NCBI GenBank assembly: GCA_947627275.1
Contig: CANQVK010000011.1
Coordinates: 1-64,000, forward strand
From: an uncultured Ruminococcus sp.
GTDB taxonomy: Bacteria > Bacillota > Clostridia > Oscillospirales > Ruminococcaceae
Length of the DNA stretch: 64,000 bases
Direction: 5' to 3'
A program made the position numbers and the translations under genes. The notes under the pieces were generated by a model, which was given only the letters and a program-made list of their open reading frames with translations, was not told where the DNA came from and searched no databases. Of the stretch, positions 8,260 through 16,414 are shown piece after piece. The first letter of the stretch is position 1. The number at the start of each line of letters is the position of its first letter.

Positions 8260-8612
8260 TTTACAGCGTCAATTCGGATAGCGGGAGCAAGCTTAAAGAA
8301 AAATGCGTTTACAACTTTTGGGATTATGAGGATAGACAGGAACAGTCCAACACAGATAAATACTTCGTAGTAGGCGATCCAGTCAAGAGAAGTTCCTCTC
8401 CAATCGGGAGTTTTAAGGTATACTACAACAATAAGCGCAAAAGCAATAAGACTGTATACGGCATTAAAGATAGTTGCGCCTTTTCCGTTCACGCATTTTC
8501 TGCCGCATTCTATGCAGACCTTGCCTGGAGAATTGAGCTGACCTGCAAAAGCCTTTTTCCATGGATTAAATGATTTTTTTCCGCAATGGGGACAGATATA
8601 AATACTTTTCAT
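8256..8612 (-). CDS. Small zinc-ribbon membrane protein
   Basis: 118 residues. Two CxxC pairs (CPHCGKK near residue 8; CIECGRK near 34) suggest an N-terminal zinc ribbon. Two TM helices follow at about 47-68 and 80-103. Function not recognised. Both ends overlap neighbours by four bases, so it is translationally coupled within lepA-X-Y-hemW. Confidence 0.75.
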   Translation of the reverse strand: MKSIYICPHCGKKSFNPWKKAFAGQLNSPGKVCIECGRKCVNGKGATIFNAVYSLIAFALIVVVYLKTPDWRGTSLDWIAYYEVFICVGLFLSILIIPKVVNAFFFKLAPAIRIDAVK

Positions 8613-9025
8613 TCTTCGCTCCTTTGAGGCTTCTTTTCGGCGAGCATTGAAGCTTCCGAGATCTCAGCCGCATTTTTTAAAAACGTTGCTTTTCCGCTCG
8701 TCATGCACTTCTTCTTGTGCTTTCTTGATCTTGAAATACCGAATAAACGGAATGAGTTAAGAGTTATAACGCCGAGGAAGAATATTCCGAGGGCGCACAG
8801 CGTCCATATTAAGTCCGCTGATTTGATATTTGCTGAAATAAACAGCAAAAGCGCAGAAATAACGATTACCCAAACTAAAGTAAGTTCACGCAGGGAAACG
8901 GTCAGACTGCGAAGAAAATTACGTTTTTTCGCAGCTTTGACGGGATTTCTTTCGCTTATGAGGGCTGTAAGGCAGAGCATGAAAAATACCGCCGCCAAGC
9001 CTAAGACAATATAGTTAAACAGCAT
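8609..9025 (-). CDS. Small integral membrane protein
   Basis: 138 residues with hydrophobic stretches near 5-23, 47-66 and 72-92, then a basic, Lys-rich cytoplasmic tail. No family recognised. It lies ten bases after lepA and overlaps the next gene by four bases, so it belongs to the same transcript. Confidence 0.72.
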   Translation of the reverse strand: MLFNYIVLGLAAVFFMLCLTALISERNPVKAAKKRNFLRSLTVSLRELTLVWVIVISALLLFISANIKSADLIWTLCALGIFFLGVITLNSFRLFGISRSRKHKKKCMTSGKATFLKNAAEISEASMLAEKKPQRSEE

Positions 9026-9035
9026 TGAATTTTCC

Positions 9036-10838
9036 TCACGAATCGAGTTTGAGTACGCTCATGAAAGCTTCCTGCGGTACTTCGACCGTACCGAGCTGTC
9101 TCATGCGCTTTTTGCCTTCTTTCTGCTTTTCAAGGAGCTTCTTTTTACGTGTAATATCGCCGCCGTAGCACTTTGCAAGAACGTCCTTGCGCATTGCTTT
9201 TACAGTTTCACGAGCGATTATCTTTCCGCCGATAGCCGCCTGAATGGGGACTTCAAAGAGCTGCCTCGGAATGTTTTCTTTCAGCTTTTCGGCTATTTTA
9301 CGCGCTCTGCCGTATGCCTTATCAGCGTGGATGATAAAGGAAAGAGCGTCTACGATGTCGCCGTTGAGGAGAATATCCAGCTTAACGAGCTTTGAGGGAA
9401 CATAGCCGAGCATTTCATAATCAAAACTTGCGTAGCCCTTTGTTCGGGATTTCAGTACGTCAAAGAAATCGTATACTATCTCGTTCAGAGGGAGTTCGTA
9501 GTGCAGTTCGACACGGGTATCGTCGAGGTACTTCATATCTTTGAAAATTCCGCGTCTGTCCTGACAAAGCTCCATGATATTGCCGACAAATTCCGAAGGG
9601 GAAAGAATGCTTGCCTTTACCACAGGCTCTTCCGCAGTCTGGATAAGAGCCGGGTCGGGGTAGTTGGTAGGATTGTCGATATACTGCACTTCTCCGTTAG
9701 ACATTGTGACCTTGTAGATAACCGAGGGAGCAGTCGTTATAAGGTCGAGATTGTATTCTCGTTCCAGCCGCTCCTGTATTATCTCCATGTGGAGAAGTCC
9801 GAGGAATCCGCAGCGGAATCCGAATCCGAGAGCTATCGAAGTTTCCGGCTCAAAGGAAAGAGAAGCGTCGTTGAGCTGCAATTTCTCAAGAGCATCGCGC
9901 AGGTCGCCGTACTTTGCACCGTCCGCCGGATAAATTCCCGAGAAAACCATAGGATTCACCTTACGGTAGCCGGGGAGCGGTTCGTCGCAGGGGTCGTCGT
10001 TGTTTGTGACCGTATCTCCAACACGGGTATCCCCTATACTCTTTATAGAAGCGGCAATATATCCGACCTCGCCCGCTTCGAGAGAACCGTTGTTCACGAG
10101 AGAAGAAGCGTCCATAAAGCCTGCTTCAACAACGCTGAAAACAGCTCCCGTGGCCATTAATCTTATGTTGTCGCCGACCTTTACCCTGCCTTCCTTTATA
10201 CGCACGTAAATGATAACGCCTTTGTAGGAATCGTAGTAGCTGTCAAATATCAGGGCTTTAAGAGGTTTTTCAGGGTCGCCGTCAGGAGCGGGAACGTCTG
10301 TGACGATGCGTTCGAGGACTTCTTCTATATTAGTACCCATTTTTGCCGAAATACGGGGAGCGTCCATTGCAGGGATACCGATAACGTTTTCGACCTCTGC
10401 ACAGACACGCTCGGGATCTGCGGAGGGCAGGTCGATCTTGTTTACGACAGGAACGACTTCAAGGTCGTGTTCGATAGCGAGGTAGGTGTTGGCAAGAGTC
10501 TGAGCTTCAATGCCCTGCGAAGCGTCAACAACGAGTATCGCTCCCTCACAGGCGGCAAGAGAACGCGAGACTTCGTAGTTGAAGTCAACGTGACCGGGCG
10601 TATCAATTAGATTGAAAATATAGTCCTCTCCGTTTTGTGCGGTATATTTCAATCGGACGGCACGGGCTTTTATAGTTATTCCTCTTTCACGCTCAATGTC
10701 CATATTGTCAAGGAGCTGATCCTCCATATCCCGAACTGCGACGGTTTCAGTTTTTTCGAGAATACGGTCGGCAAGAGTGGATTTTCCGTGATCTATATGC
10801 GCAACAATACAGAAATTCCTGATTTTATCATTAGCCAA
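9036..10838 (-). CDS. lepA: Elongation factor 4 (LepA)
   Basis: Ribosome-associated GTPase that back-translocates or remodels stalled ribosomes. G1 [10 protein letters not shown]3 DTPGHVDF and NKIDLPSAD (G4) are intact, and the C-terminal LepA domain ends near [12 protein letters not shown] chose the TTG at 10838: GAGGAA lies at correct spacing, the protein then starts just before NDKIRNFC as in the family, and the length becomes 600 residues. An upstream ATG at 10934 would add 32 residues and precede the promoter's transcript start. First gene of an operon with two membrane proteins and hemW. Confidence 0.95.
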   Translation of the reverse strand: MANDKIRNFCIVAHIDHGKSTLADRILEKTETVAVRDMEDQLLDNMDIERERGITIKARAVRLKYTAQNGEDYIFNLIDTPGHVDFNYEVSRSLAACEGAILVVDASQGIEAQTLANTYLAIEHDLEVVPVVNKIDLPSADPERVCAEVENVIGIPAMDAPRISAKMGTNIEEVLERIVTDVPAPDGDPEKPLKALIFDSYYDSYKGVIIYVRIKEGRVKVGDNIRLMATGAVFSVVEAGFMDASSLVNNGSLEAGEVGYIAASIKSIGDTRVGDTVTNNDDPCDEPLPGYRKVNPMVFSGIYPADGAKYGDLRDALEKLQLNDASLSFEPETSIALGFGFRCGFLGLLHMEIIQERLEREYNLDLITTAPSVIYKVTMSNGEVQYIDNPTNYPDPALIQTAEEPVVKASILSPSEFVGNIMELCQDRRGIFKDMKYLDDTRVELHYELPLNEIVYDFFDVLKSRTKGYASFDYEMLGYVPSKLVKLDILLNGDIVDALSFIIHADKAYGRARKIAEKLKENIPRQLFEVPIQAAIGGKIIARETVKAMRKDVLAKCYGGDITRKKKLLEKQKEGKKRMRQLGTVEVPQEAFMSVLKLDS

Positions 10839-10874
10839 TTTAAGTTCCTCATTTCGCAAAATTTTCTTATTAAT

Positions 10875-10903
10875 ATTATAACAGAAAAAATGCGATTTGT
10901 AAA
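10875..10903 (-). promoter_or_regulatory. lepA: Sigma-A promoter of lepA
   Basis: On the minus strand TTTACA (10898-10903) and TATAAT (10875-10880) are 17 bases apart. The start point near 10868 supports the TTG start at 10838 rather than the upstream ATG. Confidence 0.8.
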
Positions 10904-10950
10904 GCGGAAATTTTGTATTTGCTATGGAAATCAATTTTTATATTATCACT

Positions 10951-11232
10951 GTTTACAACTTAAGTGAACTAACATCGGGATTCCAAAGGGACGGTGTCCC
11001 TTTGGCGGAGTCCAGAGGCAGCGCCTCTGGTGGGGTGCGGGGGTGCGGGTGTCCAGTGGACACCTCTGCGAAGCAGAAGCACCGACCGAGCCGACAGGCG
11101 AGACTCGAAGCCCTGCATAGCGTTTAAGCGCTCCGCAAAGGGTGAATTTTCAAACAGTCCGCAGGACTGTTCTGAAAGAGGGAACGCCCTGCAAGAGAGG
11201 GCGTTCCCCTGCGTAAGTTTATCGTAAAACTT
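10951..11232. repeat. R3 element: chain of eight hairpins
   Basis: A GC-rich island between lepA and panB with successive inverted repeats at 10983-11005, 11012-11030, 11048-11064, 11065-11077, 11119-11132, 11153-11171, 11180-11208 and 11215-11232. Most stems are perfect. No convincing gene lies in it. A shorter inverted copy is at 21384-21524 and edge fragments are near 5294, 5425, 7118 and 36289. The stretch up to panB at 11390 otherwise holds AT-rich sequence with a TATAAT at 11327-11332 that may be the panB -10 box. Confidence 0.88.
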
Positions 11233-11389
11233 AAAAATTATTTTCACAAAACATTCCCTATTAACCATTTGGCAAAGAGTTTTCATATTTTTTTTGCGTT
11301 TTCACATAATTATCACATTTTTGATATATAATACAGGTGTATCTTATCCGAATCAGTCGGAAAGGTAACTATTTTTAAGGAGAATCAAA

Positions 11390-12229
11390 ATGAAAAACAC
11401 TGTAGCAACTTTGCTGAAGCAGAAGCAATCGGGCGATAAGATCACAATGCTTACTGCTTACGATTACACGACAGCAAATATCTTTGATGATTGCGGAATC
11501 AATTCCATACTCGTCGGCGACTCTCTGGGAATGGTCATGCTTGGCTATGAAAACACGCTGGCGGTCACAATGGAGGATATGATCCACCACACAGCCGCTG
11601 TGTCAAGAGGAGCTGAGAATGCCTTTGTCGTCGCTGATATGCCGTTTATGTCGTATCAGGTAAGCGTTCAGGAGGCGGTCGTCAACGCAGGAAGGCTCAT
11701 TAAAGAAGGCGGAGCAAACGCTGTAAAGCTGGAGGGCGGAGCAGAGGTCTGCGAACAGATCAGGGCTATCGTAAATGCTTCTATTCCCGTTGTAGCGCAT
11801 CTGGGACTTACTCCGCAGTCGGTAAATGTTTTCGGCGGATTCAAGGTTCAGGGAAAGAGCCTTGACAAGGCTAAGAAACTCATTGACGACGCCGTTAAGA
11901 TTCAGAACGCAGGAGCCTGCGCAGTCGTTCTTGAGGGTATTCCGGCAAAACTTGCCGAGATAATTACAAATAAGCTCTTTATCCCTACTATCGGTATAGG
12001 GGCAGGTAGCTGCTGCGATGGTCAGGTGCTTGTATATCAGGATATGCTGGGACTTACCGTAGGTCATACGCCGAAATTTGTAAAACGCTTTGCAGAGGCC
12101 GGCGACCTTATCCGTAGCGGTGTGAGCAACTATATTAATGAAACTAAAAACGGAACGTTCCCGTCAGCAGAACACACATATTCTATTGACGAGGAAGTTA
12201 TAGACAAGCTTGCTGGAGAGGTCGATTGA
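11390..12229 (+). CDS. panB: 3-methyl-2-oxobutanoate hydroxymethyltransferase
   Basis: 279 residues, standard length. Transfers a hydroxymethyl group from methylene-THF to ketoisovalerate, the first committed step to pantothenate. Family motifs [23 protein letters not shown] and [11 protein letters not shown] are present, with metal ligands in VGDSLG and KLEGG. AAGGAG precedes the ATG. First gene of panBCD. Confidence 0.97.
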   Translation: MKNTVATLLKQKQSGDKITMLTAYDYTTANIFDDCGINSILVGDSLGMVMLGYENTLAVTMEDMIHHTAAVSRGAENAFVVADMPFMSYQVSVQEAVVNAGRLIKEGGANAVKLEGGAEVCEQIRAIVNASIPVVAHLGLTPQSVNVFGGFKVQGKSLDKAKKLIDDAVKIQNAGACAVVLEGIPAKLAEIITNKLFIPTIGIGAGSCCDGQVLVYQDMLGLTVGHTPKFVKRFAEAGDLIRSGVSNYINETKNGTFPSAEHTYSIDEEVIDKLAGEVD

Positions 12230-12230
12230 T

Positions 12231-13079
12231 ATGAGAATTATAAAGACTATAGATGAAGTACGCAGACAGGTCAGGGAATGGAGAGCGCAGGGGCTGACGG
12301 TCGGTCTTGTTCCTACAATGGGTTATCTCCACGAAGGACATGCAAGCCTTATCGACGCTTCGCACAGAGATAACGACAGAACGGTTGTGTCCGACTTTGT
12401 GAACCCGATGCAGTTCGGTCCGTCTGAAGATCTTGAAAGCTATCCCCGTGACATCGAACATGACGCAAAGCTGGTCGAGGAACACGGCGGTGATATAATT
12501 TTCAATCCTGAGCCGGAGGAAATGTATCGCGAGGGATTTTCCTCATTTGTTGATATGACAGTTCTTACGGAAGAACTTTGCGGACTGAGCCGTCCTATAC
12601 ATTTCAGGGGAGTATGCACCGTTGTATCGAAGCTTTTCAATATTGTAAAGCCAGACCGTGCATATTTCGGCAAGAAAGACGCTCAGCAGCTTGCGGTTAT
12701 ACGCCATATGGTAAGCGACCTTAACATGGATATCGAGATCATCGGATGTCCGATAATACGTGAAAAGGACGGATTGGCAAAAAGTTCGCGCAACACCTAT
12801 CTTAATGAAGCCGAGAGAAAGGCTGCGCTCGTGCTTTCACAGGCGATTTTTCTCGGTATTGATATGGTAAGAAACGGCGAAAAAAGCTGCGAAGCGATCC
12901 TTGACGCAATGAAAACGCATATAAACGCTGAACCTCTTGCAAAAATAGATTATGTAAAGATCGTTGACTGTGCGACAATGCAGCAGATCAAAAATTTAGA
13001 CCGTCCGGCGCTTTGCGCAATGGCGGTCTATATCGGAAAAACACGTCTTATAGATAACTTCTTCACGGAAGATGTATAA
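12231..13079 (+). CDS. panC: Pantothenate synthetase
   Basis: Joins pantoate and beta-alanine using ATP. PTMGYLHEGHASLI carries the HxGH nucleotide-binding motif, and REKDGLAKSSRN holds the KMSKS-like loop. I chose the ATG at 12231, one base after the panB stop, with GGAGAGG upstream. This gives 282 residues. An upstream TTG at 12210 would overlap panB. Confidence 0.96.
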   Translation: MRIIKTIDEVRRQVREWRAQGLTVGLVPTMGYLHEGHASLIDASHRDNDRTVVSDFVNPMQFGPSEDLESYPRDIEHDAKLVEEHGGDIIFNPEPEEMYREGFSSFVDMTVLTEELCGLSRPIHFRGVCTVVSKLFNIVKPDRAYFGKKDAQQLAVIRHMVSDLNMDIEIIGCPIIREKDGLAKSSRNTYLNEAERKAALVLSQAIFLGIDMVRNGEKSCEAILDAMKTHINAEPLAKIDYVKIVDCATMQQIKNLDRPALCAMAVYIGKTRLIDNFFTEDV

Positions 13080-13091
13080 GGGGGCGCAAAA

Positions 13092-13475
13092 TTGCTTATT
13101 TCAATGCTTAAAAGTAAGATACATCGAGCTGTAATAACTCAGGCAGAGCTAAATTATGTGGGAAGTATCACCATTGACGAAGCTCTGATGGAAGCGTCGG
13201 GATTATATGAATATGAACGTGTTCACGTTGTAAATATAAACAGCGGAAGCCGTATTGAAACATACGTTATTGCAGGCGAACGCAACAGCGGCGTTATCTG
13301 TCTGAACGGCGCCGCTGCACGTTCAGGACAGAAAGGCGATTCGGTAATCATTATGGCTTACGCTGATATGACGCCGGAGGAAATAAAAACCCACAGCCCG
13401 AAGGTTGTGTTTGTTGACGAGAAGAATGAAATAGTAAAGGTCAGCAGCTACGAAAAGCATGGGGAATTAAAATAA
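13092..13475 (+). CDS. panD: Aspartate 1-decarboxylase
   Basis: Pyruvoyl enzyme making beta-alanine from aspartate. With the TTG start at 13092 (GGGGGC upstream, good spacing) the self-cleavage pair in YVGSITID falls at Gly24-Ser25, exactly as in the well-studied enzymes, and the length is 127. The ATG at 13104 would lose four residues and break this register. Third gene of panBCD, 12 bases after panC. Confidence 0.96.
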   Translation: MLISMLKSKIHRAVITQAELNYVGSITIDEALMEASGLYEYERVHVVNINSGSRIETYVIAGERNSGVICLNGAAARSGQKGDSVIIMAYADMTPEEIKTHSPKVVFVDEKNEIVKVSSYEKHGELK

Positions 13476-13485
13476 AACCTCCATA

Positions 13486-13556
13486 ATGTCAATACTCATA
13501 TAGAAATTTTCAACCATAGTATTTTTGATAAAATACTATGGCGTTTCTATTGACAT
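13486..13556. repeat. Nested palindrome after panD, possible terminator
   Basis: Three colinear arms: ATGTCAATA with TATTGACAT; TAGAAA with TTTCTA; CCATAGTATTTT with AAAATACTATGG. A T-run follows 13560, so it may end panBCD transcription. The right arm also supplies the -35 box of the next gene. Confidence 0.75.
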
Positions 13557-13577
13557 AATAGTTTTTTAATGTATAAT
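13550..13577 (+). promoter_or_regulatory. Promoter of the PNPOx-like gene
   Basis: TTGACA at 13550-13555 and TATAAT at 13572-13577, 16-base spacer. The -35 box lies inside the right arm of the palindrome. Confidence 0.72.
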
Positions 13578-13612
13578 ATCAGTAAAATAAATCGGAATTT
13601 ATGGAGGTACAA

Positions 13613-14068
13613 ATGAATACATTTTCGCAAAAATACGAAGCATTTCTTTTAGAATTTGGAAAAGGAAGAAAAATGGTTCTGTCAACATCTGAAAACAATA
13701 GAATTTCTTCACGAATGATGAGTGTCGTTCAAATTAACGGAATGTTTTATTTTCAAACCGATATAACGTTTAATAAATATCATCAGATTGTAAGTAATCA
13801 TAATGTTGCATTGTGTATAGATAATATTCAAATAGAGGGAATATGCGAAGAAATTGGACACCCGTTGCAATTTGCTCCTTTTTGTGATGTATTTCAAGAA
13901 TGTTTCAAAGGTTCTTACGAGGCTTATTCATCATTAAAAAATGAAAGAGTGTTTTCAATTAAGCCAATTTATATTGAGCGCTGGATATATGAATATGGTA
14001 TTCCATATATTGAAACTTTTGATGTGAAAACGCAAGGGTATAAATTAAGCAGATATATAGGCGTGTAA
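13613..14068 (+). CDS. Pyridoxamine 5'-phosphate oxidase-like flavin-binding protein
   Basis: 151 residues from the ATG at 13613, which follows GGAGG at 5-base spacing; an in-frame ATG at 13601 lies before that site. A split-barrel FMN-binding fold is suggested by MVLSTSENNRISSRMMSVVQ and FYFQTDITFNKYHQI. Substrate unknown. The gene is clearly more AT-rich than its neighbours and has its own promoter, which suggests recent acquisition. Confidence 0.75.
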   Translation: MNTFSQKYEAFLLEFGKGRKMVLSTSENNRISSRMMSVVQINGMFYFQTDITFNKYHQIVSNHNVALCIDNIQIEGICEEIGHPLQFAPFCDVFQECFKGSYEAYSSLKNERVFSIKPIYIERWIYEYGIPYIETFDVKTQGYKLSRYIGV

Positions 14069-14104
14069 ATTCTAATCTACGCGAATAAACAAGTAATTAA
14101 AATA

Positions 14105-14147
14105 AGCCCGAAGGCAGTTGTAAAACTACTTTCGGGCATTACTTTTA
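14105..14147. terminator. Bidirectional terminator
   Basis: GCCCGAA and TTCGGGC (14105-14137) form the base of a stem extended by AGT/ACT, followed by a T-rich stretch on the plus strand. It separates two convergent genes. Confidence 0.7.
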
Positions 14148-14990
14148 TCAGAGAATGTTTTTCAGTCCGGAATAATCTGTATCCGGATGCTTCTGCCGAG
14201 CAAGCTCGATCAGCTTTTTTGAAACTGCTCTGTACATTTCGGCGTCAGTTCTGCCGCTAAGACAGTCGAGGTGCTTTTGTACGGTATCGGTATCGTTTCT
14301 TTCAACGGGTCCCGTAAGAGCGTTTACAGCTCCGACTTCAAATATGCGTTCAATGTTGCTCATAACAAGGGGACGAATGGCTTCGGCAGCTTCGCTTTCA
14401 GAAAATCTGCATTCGTTAAGCAGCGATATACTCTCATAAATAAGTGCGCAGACAAGATTGCTTGATATTGAACAAGCTGCATGATATTTTTTTTTGATGC
14501 CGTCGGATATTATTTTCACCTGATTACCGGCATTTTCAAATACATTGCGCCACATATCAATGTGTGCCTGATCGCCCTCAATGCAGAAAAAAGCATTTTT
14601 CAGTTTGTCATATGATTCAAATTTGCTGCTGACGGGAAACAGCGGATGAATTGAATATCCCTCCGCATTATATTTACTAATATCGGGAAAGGCTTCTTTT
14701 GCAGACATTGCGCCGCTGCAATGGCAGACGATCTTTTCATTCAGATCAAAAGCTGTAAGCTTTCTGTAAACCTCGCAGATGCTGTTGTCGGGAACGGTAA
14801 TAAATACAGCGTCGCTTTTTTTCAAAAGCGTTGATAAGTCTGAAAATACTTCCGAACCCGTAAATTCTGCCGCTTCGTAAGCTGATTCAACGCTGCGGCT
14901 GTAATACCCCGACAGAGCTGTTCCGTTTATGGCAAGATATTTTCCGAGAGAGCATCCGACTTTTCCAGCGCCGATAAATCCTATTTTCAT
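14148..14990 (-). CDS. panG: Rossmann-like/DUF2520 oxidoreductase, probable PanG-type ketopantoate reductase
   Basis: 280 residues from the ATG at 14990, where GGAG lies upstream. The N-terminal NAD(P)-binding fold has KIGFIGAGKVGCSLG; the C-terminal helical domain is of DUF2520 type (CSISSNLVCALIYESI region). PanG, a ketopantoate reductase unrelated in detail to PanE, belongs to this Rossmann plus DUF2520 class. It lies next to panBCD, which lacks panE. The role would be NADPH-dependent reduction of ketopantoate to pantoate. The family assignment is firm; the substrate is inferred. Confidence 0.7.
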   Translation of the reverse strand: MKIGFIGAGKVGCSLGKYLAINGTALSGYYSRSVESAYEAAEFTGSEVFSDLSTLLKKSDAVFITVPDNSICEVYRKLTAFDLNEKIVCHCSGAMSAKEAFPDISKYNAEGYSIHPLFPVSSKFESYDKLKNAFFCIEGDQAHIDMWRNVFENAGNQVKIISDGIKKKYHAACSISSNLVCALIYESISLLNECRFSESEAAEAIRPLVMSNIERIFEVGAVNALTGPVERNDTDTVQKHLDCLSGRTDAEMYRAVSKKLIELARQKHPDTDYSGLKNIL

Positions 14991-15109
14991 GATCTTAAAT
15001 CTCCATTTGATTATTGCCAAGCGTTAAGCTTATGTGCGCTTTTATTATACCATATTATCTTCAAAATTGCAACGGACGCGGAAATAAATCTCGATAAATA
15101 TTTTTTATA

Positions 15110-15134
15110 AGTAAATTCCACAGTGGAATTTACT
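15110..15134. promoter_or_regulatory. 25-bp palindrome, possible operator
   Basis: AGTAAATTCCAC and GTGGAATTTACT form perfect 12-bp arms about one central base, between the divergent panG and flavin reductase genes, 38 bases before the -35 box of the latter. It is followed by A-rich sequence, not T, on the plus strand. Confidence 0.55.
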
Positions 15135-15171
15135 AAAAATGATTTTCGTGAGAACTCGTTAAACGTTCCGC

Positions 15172-15200
15172 TTGAAATTTTTTTCCGAATATGTTATAAT
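15172..15200 (+). promoter_or_regulatory. Promoter of the flavin reductase gene
   Basis: TTGAAA 15172-15177 and TATAAT 15195-15200 with a 17-base spacer, ahead of AAGGAG and the ATG at 15229. Confidence 0.78.
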
Positions 15201-15228
15201 GTAAATACAAATCAAAAGGAGAATTTTT

Positions 15229-15819
15229 ATGCCGAAGCAATTCTGGAAAGGCAGCGCCCTTCTCGCACCTGTACCCGCCGCCCTCGTTACCTGCGGAACA
15301 ACAGAAAAACCAAACGTTCTGACAATTGGCTGGACAGGAATTGTCTGCACACGACCGCCTATGACCTATATTTCAGTTCGCCCCGAACGGTTTTCCCACG
15401 ATATTATAAAAAAATCTGGCGAATTCGTTATAAACCTGACTTCCTCGTCTATGGTCAGGGAAGTTGATTTTTGCGGCGTAAAAAGCGGACGCGACATTGA
15501 CAAATTCGCTGCATGCGGATTTCATGCCGTACCTGCCGTAAAGGTCGCCGCTCCCCTTATTGAGGAATGTCCCGTTAGCCTTGAATGCAAGGTGACGGAA
15601 AGCAGACTTCTCGGCAGTCATACCATGTTTTTAGCCGAAATAATCGGCGTTGACGCAGATGAAAAATACATCGACAGCAAGGGGAAGCTGAATTTACAGC
15701 AATGCGGTCTTGCAGCCTATGCCCACGGAGAATATTTCGCTCTGGGACGCAAGCTCGGCGACTTCGGTTTCTCGGTACGCAAAAAGAAAAAGCGCAAAAA
15801 CGGAGGGAAACATGGATAA
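15229..15819 (+). CDS. Flavin reductase family protein
   Basis: 196 residues of the flavin reductase-like, FMN-binding family (flavoredoxin group). Typical signatures: PVPAALVTCG near residue 14, NVLTIGWTGIVCTRPPMTYISVRPERFSHD and EFVINLTS. It ends in a Lys/Arg-rich tail (VRKKKKRKNGGK). The physiological electron acceptor is unknown. GGAGAAT precedes the ATG. Confidence 0.85.
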   Translation: MPKQFWKGSALLAPVPAALVTCGTTEKPNVLTIGWTGIVCTRPPMTYISVRPERFSHDIIKKSGEFVINLTSSSMVREVDFCGVKSGRDIDKFAACGFHAVPAVKVAAPLIEECPVSLECKVTESRLLGSHTMFLAEIIGVDADEKYIDSKGKLNLQQCGLAAYAHGEYFALGRKLGDFGFSVRKKKKRKNGGKHG

Positions 15820-15925
15820 ATTTGACGAGTACAAGACGAAAAAGCGAAAGCATACTGGTCTGTCTGCTGCGCTGACACCTCCCCTGCTTTGTTTACGTAG
15901 CAATATCCTCGATAAACTGCTGTAA
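15812..15925 (+). CDS. Possible 37-residue small protein
   Basis: ATG at 15812 overlaps the end of the flavin reductase gene and follows a strong GGAGGG at 4-base spacing. The product begins MDKFDEYKTKKRKHTG, looks like a genuine N terminus and then turns into low-information sequence overlapping the 3' end of the convergent BofC-like gene. It may be the stump of a truncated gene. Confidence 0.3.
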   Translation: MDKFDEYKTKKRKHTGLSAALTPPLLCLRSNILDKLL

Positions 15926-16231
15926 TTCGCTGTCCGTTTCAATGATTATGCCCTCAGTGAGCTGCTCCTTATCGTAATCGGAAAGCAGCGAAAAATCGTA
16001 GTCGATAACACGGTACGGCATACGGCTGTTTCCCTTGAACACGCCTATCCTGCCGTTGTACTCGCGTACTGTACACACAACGGCAGGCAGCTCGGCAGGA
16101 ATGTCCGATATTTTCGATGCAAGTCTCTGCCTGTGCAATGACTGCCCCATAGTGCATATCACTATAAATCCCGATACGGTTATGGCGGTCATTAAAGTTA
16201 AATATATTTTCTTGTCCAGTGAACGTATCAT
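15893..16231 (-). CDS. BofC C-terminal domain-like membrane protein
   Basis: 112 residues: one TM helix near 9-29, then an exported domain with REYNGRIGVFKGNSRMPYRV and LLSDYDKEQLTEGI, a pattern seen in BofC-like proteins of Clostridia. BofC in Bacillus modulates SpoIVB in the late spore checkpoint; whether this protein does so is not known. AAGGAGCGACGAT precedes the ATG. Divergent from the class A PBP gene. Confidence 0.65.
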   Translation of the reverse strand: MIRSLDKKIYLTLMTAITVSGFIVICTMGQSLHRQRLASKISDIPAELPAVVCTVREYNGRIGVFKGNSRMPYRVIDYDFSLLSDYDKEQLTEGIIIETDSELQQFIEDIAT

Positions 16232-16318
16232 ATCGTCGCTCCTTTGCTTAAAATCTTGTTTATATTTTCCCCGATTTTTGCTAAATTATACAAATTCAAA
16301 AAAATTTTTCTCAAGCAC

Positions 16319-16347
16319 TTAACAAATCTTTTTTTTTATGGTATAAT
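16319..16347 (+). promoter_or_regulatory. Promoter of the class A PBP gene
   Basis: TTAACA 16319-16324 and TATAAT 16342-16347, 17-base spacer, followed by AAAGGAG and the ATG at 16415. Confidence 0.78.
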
Positions 16348-16414
16348 ATAATGTGTATAAGTATACGACATTCCACAGAAAGGAGATAGGCGTTTAACTA
16401 CGCCTAAAGACAAA

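Noticed and set aside
9501-10160. 219-codon plus-strand ORF inside lepA
   Set aside because: Antisense shadow of the conserved LepA reading frame; no ribosome site and no domain.
10969-11286. ORFs of 77-105 codons on both strands across the hairpin chain
   Set aside because: They run through perfect inverted repeats, have low-complexity Arg/Ala/Pro products and lack ribosome sites; palindromic GC-rich DNA opens frames on both strands.
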